Positions 40,572 to 48,313 of a DNA stretch of 64,000 bases are shown piece after piece. Within the stretch, counting starts at the first letter, position 1. Each line of letters starts with the position of its first letter. Made by a program: the position numbers and the translations under genes. The notes under the pieces are model-generated. The model was not told where the DNA came from. It did no database searches and worked only from the letters and a program-made list of their open reading frames with translations. The DNA comes from Dyella_B acidisoli (GTDB taxonomy: Bacteria; Pseudomonadota; Gammaproteobacteria; Xanthomonadales; Rhodanobacteraceae): the NCBI RefSeq assembly GCF_049532895.1, contig NZ_CP064031.1, forward strand, positions 2,046,001 through 2,110,000. The letters are read 5' to 3'.

Positions 40572-43500
40572 TCAACCAAGCTCCCCTATATATTGCTGCG
40601 CCTGACCGGCAGACAACACACCTGCACTCTGCGCATTTTGCACAGCACTAACCGCAGCTTGCGACCAGCCGTTATAGCCATATCCGCCGCTTCCCACTTG
40701 CTGTATCCAGGTGCTGAGCGTGCCGTTGTTCTTCATGATGTTGATAATTTCGGCCTGATAGGCAGCGTCGTGATTGCCTTTCAACAGATTGCCAACCTGA
40801 TCCGGCTGCTGTGAGGTTAGTAGCTCATAGCCGTAGTCGGCTTCGCGGCGAGCATTGCCGTCAGCACTGAATACATCGGGCGCGTGGCTTTGCACGAATG
40901 CCTTGGCGTTGGCAAAACCACCGCTGCCAATCCGATCTACCAGTTGGGCGGCGTTGGTGAGCGGCGTGGCGGGATTGCTGGCCATCGTGCGCTGGTTGTA
41001 GAACGTCGTGACGTAGTTCGGATCGTCCTTCGCTAACGCCGTCAGGAAGTCGTTCACGTCGGCGGGTTTGATCTGGCAGGCTTTGACCAGGTCAGTGATG
41101 CCCTGCGTGTAATTCGTGCCTTGGTTGAAGACCTCCGGATGCGTCATCAGTATTTCTTCCGCCTGATTAAGGCCGTCTTTTGACGGATTCGTATCGAGGC
41201 CTAACTGTTGGGTGAAAGTGCTGAGCGCGCTGCCATCCTTCGCAAGCGTCTCTGCCGTGTCTTTCTCGATGCCGGCAGCTTCCAGGTACTTCACTTGTTC
41301 TTCCTGGAATTCGTGCTGCTCCTTGTTGCCCTCAAGTACGTGGGCCACCAATTCGAATGGGGCGGAAATCAACGTGCCGATACCTGTCACGACCTCGCCG
41401 GCCACCGATGTGATCGGGAAGTTTTCCATGAAGCTGCCCATGACCGAAATCACGTCGCCGGCCATCGCGAGCGCAGAGAAAGCGCCGATCGCACTATTGG
41501 GATTGTTCTTGGCAGCATTGAAATCTGCAGCGAAGGCCGACGTGCTGGCGACGACCGCCAGGCCAGGCACAAACTTCGCGCCCAACTTGGCCATGGCTTC
41601 AGCCGAAGCGTTGAAGGCACCGAACCTGCCTGCATCAGCCATCACTTGCAGTACGCCTGTACCCACCTCGGAGACGTCACCGCCAGCCATGGAAAATGCG
41701 TTGATCATTTCACTGACTTGGTCGGCATTGGCGCCGTTGAGACTGTCGACGGTTATTCCAGCGGCCGCCCACACTTTGCCACCTACGCCCATTTCCTTGT
41801 AACCCTCGGCGAATTTAGCGGCGTCGAAGGCTTTGGTGTCGCCATTGGACAATGCCTCAAAGCCTTCCTTGACCTGATTCCATCCATTGCGACCCTTGAA
41901 CACCGGATCGGCCAGCTTGAGCAGATCGCTACCAGCCATCTTGGTGTCACCGTTGTCTTCGATAAGCAATTCTCCCTGGGCGGATTTCACCGCGTCGGGG
42001 AGAAATGTGCTTTGGTAGTCAGAGAACTTGCTGAAGGCTTTCGAAGCCGCGGCATCGTTTTGCACATAGCCGGCGAATTGCAGCGCGGTCTTGCCTTGGC
42101 CCGATTGCGACACGTCTTGCATCATGGTGTAGAGCTGTTTCGCCGCATCCTGGTTGTGGCCGGCTGCAAACACCAGGCTTGCCTGATTGTTCTGCATGTA
42201 GGTGGCGAGCGTCTTTGCTGCCTCGGCATCCGCTTTATAGGCGTCCGCGTTGTCCGGATCGTTGCGATACGCCTTGATGAAGGCTTGTTTCTGGTCGTAG
42301 GTCAACGGCCCGGATTGAGCCAGCAGTTGGGCGAGTTTCTGGTCCTTCTCGTCGGCTGCACTGTGTGCGGCTTCGTACGCTTTGAGCGGACTGCCACCGT
42401 TGTTGGCGAGGTAATCCTGTACACCCTTCGCACCTGCGTCGAATGCAGCATTGGCTTCCTGGGTGCGGCCGCGTTCCTGCAGCGCGTTGCCAAACGCAAT
42501 CGCGAAGTTCGGATTGCCAGCCGAGCCATAACCCGGACTGGCGAGAATGCTGCTTTCCAATTGGTCACCGTCGCCGCGGGTCAGGGAGCCAACTGCGCCA
42601 GGATTGCTCGCATAAGCCTCCGCCGTCTGCTGGATCACTGCATTGGCCTGATCGCTGCTGCCGAGATTGGCGAGCACGCTTTGCACAGTGTCAAAGGGGA
42701 CCAGGCAACCCGCGCCAGTCAATTGCAATTGCGCAATCTTCTGGATCGTTGGCATGCTCGCTTGTGTTACAGCGGTTGCCAATTCGGGTGGCATGCCATC
42801 TGTGGCGGATTGAAGATTCCCGGCCGCTTGCGTCGCCTTGTCGATACTCCAGTATGCGTCTTCCGGCTTGGTGCCGTTGTAGGGCTGGCCGATATCTTGC
42901 GCGGCCTGGTTGATCCAGCTCTGTACTTGCGGGTTGGCCAGGACCGCGTTGATGACCTCGGGTGACTGGCCTTGCAAGGTGATCTGCTTCAGCTTGTCGG
43001 CGGCACTCCAGTCGCCCGTGAAACTCGGGATCAACGCGTCAGCGGTTGATTTGACGCGATAGTCGTTGATGGATGCGGAGATGTCCGATTGCACCGCCGT
43101 ATCGCCCTGATGGCGTTGCAAGATGTTTTGGCCAAACTCCGTAATTAACTGATCAGTCGGCGTGCGAAAGTCTGGCGGCACTCCTGCATTACGGCTGGTG
43201 ATCTGGCCACTGATTTCATCGCTGATCGCCTGATCCATGGCCGTCTTCGCTTGATCGACAGCGGTGTTTGCCGCGGTGATCGTGCTGCTTAGCTCCTGTC
43301 GCAAGCCGGCGCTGTGCGGCAAACTCTGCATTGTATTGTTGCGCGCTGTGACCGCAGCGTTATAAGCGGCAATTGCCGCATCGGTTTTTTGGGCCGGCGT
43401 TTGAGGCTTGGGTGCCGAATCATCCTTGGCGGGTTGCACGGCGTTCGGCGGCAAGGTGAGTACCTGGTTTGCATGAAGCCCAGTAGTGACGCTGATGCTA

Positions 43501-43643
43501 TTGGCCCGCGCCAACTCTTCCGGCGTAACCTGATATTTCTGCGCAACGCTTGTGACCGAGTCACTTGCTTGTGCCGTATAGGTCTGCGGAGCAGGTTGGG
43601 GTGGAACGTAATTGCTGACACTGCCGCCGGCGTCGATACGCAT
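40572..43643 (-). CDS. Large LysM-containing protein, candidate T3SS translocator or effector
   Basis: 1023 residues from ATG 43643 (GAGG upstream). No Sec signal. Residues 21-66 are a LysM domain (Y-T-A-Q-A-S-D-S-V-T-S-V-A-Q-K-Y-Q-V-T, then N-Q-V-L-T-L-P). The long middle is helical and rich in Ala, Gln, Asn and Asp with almost no Cys or Trp. At about 690-790 lie Gly/Ala-rich hydrophobic stretches (F-V-P-G-L-A-V-V-A-S-T-S-A, then V-A-G-E-V-V-T-G-I-G-T-L-I-S-A-P) that could insert in a membrane. This layout recalls HrpF/HrpK-class translocators. Three tandem T3SS boxes directly precede it, the strongest such cluster in the window. Function inferred. Confidence 0.72.
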   Translation of the reverse strand: MRIDAGGSVSNYVPPQPAPQTYTAQASDSVTSVAQKYQVTPEELARANSISVTTGLHANQVLTLPPNAVQPAKDDSAPKPQTPAQKTDAAIAAYNAAVTARNNTMQSLPHSAGLRQELSSTITAANTAVDQAKTAMDQAISDEISGQITSRNAGVPPDFRTPTDQLITEFGQNILQRHQGDTAVQSDISASINDYRVKSTADALIPSFTGDWSAADKLKQITLQGQSPEVINAVLANPQVQSWINQAAQDIGQPYNGTKPEDAYWSIDKATQAAGNLQSATDGMPPELATAVTQASMPTIQKIAQLQLTGAGCLVPFDTVQSVLANLGSSDQANAVIQQTAEAYASNPGAVGSLTRGDGDQLESSILASPGYGSAGNPNFAIAFGNALQERGRTQEANAAFDAGAKGVQDYLANNGGSPLKAYEAAHSAADEKDQKLAQLLAQSGPLTYDQKQAFIKAYRNDPDNADAYKADAEAAKTLATYMQNNQASLVFAAGHNQDAAKQLYTMMQDVSQSGQGKTALQFAGYVQNDAAASKAFSKFSDYQSTFLPDAVKSAQGELLIEDNGDTKMAGSDLLKLADPVFKGRNGWNQVKEGFEALSNGDTKAFDAAKFAEGYKEMGVGGKVWAAAGITVDSLNGANADQVSEMINAFSMAGGDVSEVGTGVLQVMADAGRFGAFNASAEAMAKLGAKFVPGLAVVASTSAFAADFNAAKNNPNSAIGAFSALAMAGDVISVMGSFMENFPITSVAGEVVTGIGTLISAPFELVAHVLEGNKEQHEFQEEQVKYLEAAGIEKDTAETLAKDGSALSTFTQQLGLDTNPSKDGLNQAEEILMTHPEVFNQGTNYTQGITDLVKACQIKPADVNDFLTALAKDDPNYVTTFYNQRTMASNPATPLTNAAQLVDRIGSGGFANAKAFVQSHAPDVFSADGNARREADYGYELLTSQQPDQVGNLLKGNHDAAYQAEIINIMKNNGTLSTWIQQVGSGGYGYNGWSQAAVSAVQNAQSAGVLSAGQAQQYIGELG

Positions 43644-43704
43644 GACACACCTCACTCGAATAATTTTTCGACTAAGGATTTAACGGCCGAAATCCACGCC
43701 CGCA

Positions 43705-43757
43705 AACTGGGGTTATCCCGAGCTAGGGATTTCCCTGGACTAGGGATTTCCCTAGGG
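43705..43757. promoter_or_regulatory. Three tandem T3SS palindromic boxes
   Basis: AACTGGGG-TTAT-CCCGAGCT (43705-43724), AGCTAGGG-ATTT-CCCTGGAC (43721-43740) and GACTAGGG-ATTT-CCCTAGGG (43738-43757). The centres are 16 and 17 bases apart, i.e. overlapping on alternating DNA faces. They lie about 60-115 bases upstream of the 1023-residue LysM gene start. Confidence 0.8.
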
Positions 43758-43789
43758 ATTTGTCAAGTAAGTGTCGAGTCTCACATTGA

Positions 43790-44857
43790 TCAAGCACGAC
43801 GTGGATTCGATTGCCAAGGCTTGTTTTCTTTTTTTGCCTTGCGTGCGCGCTTGGACATGTACATCGCCGCGTCGGCCTGGTTTAAAAGTGTCTGAGCGTC
43901 GCAGCATCCGGGCTCGGCAATGGCAATGCCAATGCTGGGGCCGTTGTAGTGGAACTCGACGGCGCCGAGGGCAAACCATCCACGCGTGGCGCTCCTCCAC
44001 CGCTTTCTTAATGTGACTGCTGCTGCGTCTGCAGTTTCACGCTTGACGGTTGCCACCACCACGAACTCATCGCCGCCGAGACGTGCCGCAAAGTCGCCGT
44101 TGCGCAAAACGCCGAGCAAGCGCCGGCCCATGGCTTCCAGGAAACGGTCGCCTACGTCATGGCCGTATTCATCATTGATCGCCTTGAAATCATCCATATC
44201 GATAAAGCCCACGATCACTGTGTGCTCAGCCGAATCCTCAGCGAGGCGTCGTTGCATGTCTTGCATCAGGGCTCGGCGATTGGGCAGTTGCGTTATCACG
44301 TCCGTAAGCGCGGTGACCGCCAGTGAGCTGTTGGCGTGGTGCAGATCGACAAGCAGCTTTTCGCGTTCAACCTGTTGGCTGATCAGCTGGGCGAATAACT
44401 GCAAAATGTCTTCTGCGCCGTTCATCATGGGCTTACGCACTTCGCTGGCAGCGCAGAGCGTGCCGAACAGTTCACCATGCCCGATGCGGACTGGCGCGCT
44501 GACGTAAGTGGCAATGTCCAGTGCGCGTGCGGCTTCGCAATCGCCCCAGCAATTAGCTACGTCGTCCGTGTAAGCGCGCCCTTCTTCGAGCGCGCGTTTG
44601 CACAATGTCCCATCCCATGGCACCGACAAACCTTCGGGAATATGCATGTGCTGGGTGTTGAGCGCGAACATCACGTGTTGAACGCCAGCCCGTTCATCCA
44701 CGGTCGTGAGGTAGGTACTTTCCAGGCCCGTGAACCGCTGCAATAGCTGCAGGAGAGGACGAACGAGGTCTTCCAGCGTATGCGCGTGGGTAACCGTGGT
44801 CGCCAAGGCGCCGAGCAGATCGCGAGGATGGGAAGGCGGATGCTGGGCTGGAGTCAT
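43790..44857 (-). CDS. GAF-GGDEF diguanylate cyclase
   Basis: 355 residues. GAF domain at about 25-165 (C-K-R-A-L-E-E-G-R-A-Y-T-D-D, then Y-V-S-A-P-V-R-I-G-H-G-E-L-F-G-T-L-C-A-A-S). GGDEF domain at about 180-340 with intact active-site L-G-G-D-E-F and the upstream F-I-D-M-D-D-F-K-A-I-N-D-E-Y-G-H-D-V-G-D substrate loop. No RxxD inhibitory site is evident before the motif. It would make cyclic di-GMP in the cytosol in response to a small ligand. No membrane segment. It is upstream of the LysM gene on the same strand, but the box cluster separates them, so it is probably an independent unit. Confidence 0.92.
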   Translation of the reverse strand: MTPAQHPPSHPRDLLGALATTVTHAHTLEDLVRPLLQLLQRFTGLESTYLTTVDERAGVQHVMFALNTQHMHIPEGLSVPWDGTLCKRALEEGRAYTDDVANCWGDCEAARALDIATYVSAPVRIGHGELFGTLCAASEVRKPMMNGAEDILQLFAQLISQQVEREKLLVDLHHANSSLAVTALTDVITQLPNRRALMQDMQRRLAEDSAEHTVIVGFIDMDDFKAINDEYGHDVGDRFLEAMGRRLLGVLRNGDFAARLGGDEFVVVATVKRETADAAAVTLRKRWRSATRGWFALGAVEFHYNGPSIGIAIAEPGCCDAQTLLNQADAAMYMSKRARKAKKENKPWQSNPRRA

Positions 44858-45121
44858 GACGGGTTACCGGCGAAAAAGCCGTTTTCTTGACGGAAAATTC
44901 ACCATGTCCGGTGGTCTGTCAAGTGACATTCATTCGCATGGCAATCTGTTCACATTCGTGACGATTGAAATGATGCGCATCCTTGCGCAGGATGCGCACA
45001 TTTTTGGCTCATATTTAGTGTGTTATGAAACTGACTTCATGTGATTTGGAAGTCCAAAGCTACGTGGTTTTGTCCGACTTTTCTTGCCCACGGTCGGTAA
45101 TGGATACCGTGCGTAGGCACG

Positions 45122-46831
45122 TCAAATGTTTTCGCGCACCAGTTCCAGCACATCCGCGCCGCGCCCATGCAGGATGGCCCGCGCCGAATACAGCGCCATG
45201 CCGACGACCGGCTTGAGCTCGACAAAAGGCGGCTTGACCAGTTCGAGCGGGCTCACCGGAACATTGAGCAGCGCCGGTCCTGGCTGAGCCAGCCACTCTT
45301 GCACGGCCGCTTCGATCTCCGAAGCCTTGCGCACGGTCTTTCCCCAGATGCCGATGGCTTCGGCCACCTTGCCGAAGTCCGGGTTCTTCAAGTGCGTGAA
45401 GGTTTCGAGCATGCCTTCCGATTTTTGCTCGATTTCGACGAATCCCAGTTTGTTGTTGTCGAACACGACGATCTTGATCGGCAGGTCTTCCTGGATGACG
45501 GTGAGCAATTCGCCGAAGAGCATGGAGAGGCCGCCATCGCCACACATGGCGATCACTTGGCGCTCAGGTGCTGCCTTCTTCAGGCCCAGTGCGTTGGGAA
45601 GTGCCGTCGCCATGGTTCCATGCAAAAGGCTGCCGAAGATGCGGCGTTTGCCGTTTGCAGTGATATGGCGAATCGCCCATACGATGGGGGTGCCGTCGTC
45701 GCCGGAGATAAGTGCATCTTCTTCGGCGTATTTGTTGATCAGGGAAGTCAGGTACGAACCTGGAATGGTGTCGTTGTGGCCGGGAACCAAGTGGCTCTTC
45801 CACGATGCCATGGCCTCGTGGAATCGTTCGACGTATTCCTCCTGGAACGACGCATCGTCGTTTTCTTCCAGGCTTGGAAGCAGTGCGCGCAGCGTGGGTT
45901 TGATATCGCCGACCGCGCCGAACGTAATGTGATGGCGTCGCCCGAGGTGAGTAGGATCGATGTCGATCTGGACGATCTTCGCCTTGTCGGGATAGAACTG
46001 GCGCCACGCAAAATCGGCGCCCAGCAACAGCAGTGTGTCGCAATCGAGAATGGCGTTGTAACCGGCCTCGCTACCCAGAATGCCGGTCATGCCCACGTTG
46101 AAGGGATTGTCGGGTTCCAGGAAGCATTTGGCGCGGGATGTGTGGGCGACAGGCGCCTTCAGTATTTCCGCTACCGCACGGATTTCTTCCAACGCATTTT
46201 CGCAGCCGGAGCCGGCGTAGATGGTGATCTTTCTGCTGGCGTTGAGGATCTTGGCGATCTCGTCGATCTCTTCGAAATTCGGAGTGATGGTAGGCTTGCT
46301 GTGGTGAACCTGATACGGGAAATCCTCATGCACTTCGCCATGAGAGATGTCCACCGGCACGATCAACACCGCAACGCCCTGCTTCGCCAACGCGGCTTGG
46401 CAGGCCATCACCGCTTTCTTCCTGGCCTGGTCGGGCGTCAGGATCATGTCGCAGAATACCGAGCATTCCTTGAAGACAGTTTTGAAGTCGACTTCCTGGA
46501 TGAATTCGAATCCCAAGTCGTTCATCATCACTTGGCTGGCGATGAGCACGAGCGGTGCACGATTGCGATTGGCTTCGTACAGCCCGTTGATGAAGTGCAA
46601 ACTGCCCGGTCCACAGCTGCCCGCGCACGCGGTCAGATTGTTGGTGAGCAGTGCTTCTGCGCCTGCGGCAAAAGCGCCGGCTTCCTCATGCCTAACATGC
46701 ACCCAGTCGATCGAGCTGCGTTCCAGGTGTTCCGCAAACAGATTGAGCGTATCGCCCACGATGCCGTAGCAGCGTTTTACGCCGGCCTGTTCGAGAACTT
46801 CAACGAGAATTTCCGCAACTTTCTTACTCAT
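45122..46831 (-). CDS. poxB: Thiamine-diphosphate-dependent pyruvate oxidase/dehydrogenase, PoxB-like
   Basis: 569 residues, normal for PoxB. Three domains: the PYR domain with catalytic Glu in R-H-E-E-A-G-A-F-A-A-G-A, a central FAD-type domain (G-S-G-C-E-N-A-L-E-E-I), and the PP domain with the TPP motif G-D-G-G-L-S-M-L-F-G-E-L and N-N. PoxB oxidises pyruvate to acetate and CO2 and passes electrons to ubiquinone at the inner membrane. The close relatives are quinone-dependent dehydrogenases; acetolactate synthase is less likely since no regulatory subunit is near. ATG 46831 has GGAG upstream. Follows the efflux cluster on the same strand, 49 bases downstream. Confidence 0.88.
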   Translation of the reverse strand: MSKKVAEILVEVLEQAGVKRCYGIVGDTLNLFAEHLERSSIDWVHVRHEEAGAFAAGAEALLTNNLTACAGSCGPGSLHFINGLYEANRNRAPLVLIASQVMMNDLGFEFIQEVDFKTVFKECSVFCDMILTPDQARKKAVMACQAALAKQGVAVLIVPVDISHGEVHEDFPYQVHHSKPTITPNFEEIDEIAKILNASRKITIYAGSGCENALEEIRAVAEILKAPVAHTSRAKCFLEPDNPFNVGMTGILGSEAGYNAILDCDTLLLLGADFAWRQFYPDKAKIVQIDIDPTHLGRRHHITFGAVGDIKPTLRALLPSLEENDDASFQEEYVERFHEAMASWKSHLVPGHNDTIPGSYLTSLINKYAEEDALISGDDGTPIVWAIRHITANGKRRIFGSLLHGTMATALPNALGLKKAAPERQVIAMCGDGGLSMLFGELLTVIQEDLPIKIVVFDNNKLGFVEIEQKSEGMLETFTHLKNPDFGKVAEAIGIWGKTVRKASEIEAAVQEWLAQPGPALLNVPVSPLELVKPPFVELKPVVGMALYSARAILHGRGADVLELVRENI

Positions 46832-46879
46832 GGCGTACTCCGCATGGTGGCGTGGTGGGGAAGGCCGGTTCGGTTGAAG

Positions 46880-48313
46880 CTAGTGCGAGGAAGGCCGTCG
46901 TCCCATGGCAAGGTCCAGCGCCGCGCGCGCGATGCCTACGCTTGCCTCGGCGTCTTCTTGACTGGCTTCGGCTTGGGCGAGCACAGCTTCGTTGCTGGTC
47001 AATTCGGTGATGCTTGCAAGGCCCCGCCGATACGAGTCGAGTGCGGCTTGATAGGCGAGTTCGGAAGCGTGCACATAAGCCAGCGCCTGATTGCGATTGT
47101 CCAGGCTGGTCTTCAAATTGTTGTAGGCCTGCACTATCTGCTGGGAAGCGTTGTCTTTGGTTTCCGCCAAGGCATCTTCGGCAGCCGTTTTTTGTGAGAC
47201 AGCCAGCGAAACATTGGTGGCGCGTGCACCACCATCGAACAGCGGCCACTCGAACGACACGAACAGTGCGTTGCCGGTTCGATCGATGGACGAGTACGGA
47301 CCTCCGTCACTGCTGATCTTCCCGATGTTCTGGAACACCTGCGCTGACATGCTGATCGTCGGTCGATACGCCGCGCGTGCCGTCTCGATCTTGGCGTCGG
47401 ATGCCGCCACTTTGTCCGTGGCGGCCAACACGTCCGGGCGGGATTGCAAGGCTTCATCGATCAACGCGCGAATCGGTGCGAGTGTTTCCGTTGCTGGCGC
47501 GTCTGCGGGAGGCGTGATCTCAAAATGCGTTTCCGGCGGTAGCCCGATCGTGGCGACCAAAGTTGCGAATGCCGTATCCGCCGTGCCGGTGGCTTTTGTC
47601 AGCGCCAGGCGCATCGCTGCCGTCTGTCGTTGCGCTTCGGCAAGCTGCACCACGGTGGCGCGGCCATGTTTTTTCTGATCGACGACGGCCTGTTCGGTCA
47701 ACATAGCGGCATCCAGCGCCTTTTGCGCTGCGTGCACTTGTCCTTGCGCGGACGTCGCTTCGAAATAGGCTTCTGATACGTCGAACACCAGTTTTTCCTG
47801 CGCGCCGAGCAAGCCTGACTGGGCAGCAGAAGCATTGTGCCTGGCTTCCTCGACTTGCCCCTTGCGGCGGCCGAAATCGAACAACAACCATTTCAGTTCC
47901 AGGCTTGGGAAGACTTCCCGCGTGGAAGAAACGAAGTAGCCTTTGGCCGAAACGTTGGGTGGGATAGCCAGCGGCGTGCGCTGTATGCCGCCCAATGCCT
48001 TGACATCGAGCTGCGGTGAATACTGGCTCTTGGCAAGTTTGATGGCCAAGTTCGCTTGTACGGCTTCCTGCTCGACTTCGCGCGTCTTGGGATTGATGTC
48101 CAGCGCAAGGGTGAGAAGCTCCGGTAGCGCATATACGCGGTTCTCGAGCACGGGCGCATCAGCGCGTGTGGCGACAGTTGTTGCATCCTGCGCGGAAGCG
48201 CCCACCCAGGAGACCGATTGTGCATTCGCCATGCCCCAAGGCGCGAACAGCGTGGTCGCGAGAACTAGCGGAAAGCACACAGCAAGAGGCGACTCAGATC
48301 GTGCGCGATGCAT
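46880..48313 (-). CDS. TolC-family outer-membrane efflux protein (MdtP-like)
   Basis: 477 residues from ATG 48313, with GAGGAG upstream and a signal peptide (L-A-V-C-F-P-L-V-L-A-T-T-L, cut near A-N-A-Q-S). Two repeated helical hairpins typical of TolC proteins are visible (L-D-I-N-P-K-T-R-E-V-E-Q-E-A-V-Q-A-N and R-P-D-V-L-A-A-T-D-K-V-A-A-S-D). It completes a tripartite pump with the FUSC and HlyD-type proteins encoded just upstream. It overlaps the FUSC gene by 20 bases. In E. coli the same gene content is ytcA-mdtN-mdtO-mdtP. Confidence 0.88.
   Translation of the reverse strand: MHRARSESPLAVCFPLVLATTLFAPWGMANAQSVSWVGASAQDATTVATRADAPVLENRVYALPELLTLALDINPKTREVEQEAVQANLAIKLAKSQYSPQLDVKALGGIQRTPLAIPPNVSAKGYFVSSTREVFPSLELKWLLFDFGRRKGQVEEARHNASAAQSGLLGAQEKLVFDVSEAYFEATSAQGQVHAAQKALDAAMLTEQAVVDQKKHGRATVVQLAEAQRQTAAMRLALTKATGTADTAFATLVATIGLPPETHFEITPPADAPATETLAPIRALIDEALQSRPDVLAATDKVAASDAKIETARAAYRPTISMSAQVFQNIGKISSDGGPYSSIDRTGNALFVSFEWPLFDGGARATNVSLAVSQKTAAEDALAETKDNASQQIVQAYNNLKTSLDNRNQALAYVHASELAYQAALDSYRRGLASITELTSNEAVLAQAEASQEDAEASVGIARAALDLAMGRRPSSH

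Noticed and set aside
41208..42965. 585-codon open frame antisense to the LysM gene
   Set aside because: Shadow of the minus-strand 1023-residue gene; composition (many His, Cys, Arg) and lack of a start context are typical of an antisense artefact.
43705..43757. Short repeats taken as a CRISPR-like array
   Set aside because: Units are overlapping palindromes of one operator with no spacers; no cas genes nearby.
45167..47197. 676-codon open frame antisense to poxB
   Set aside because: poxB on the other strand is a clear TPP enzyme with all motifs; the antisense frame has no recognisable fold.
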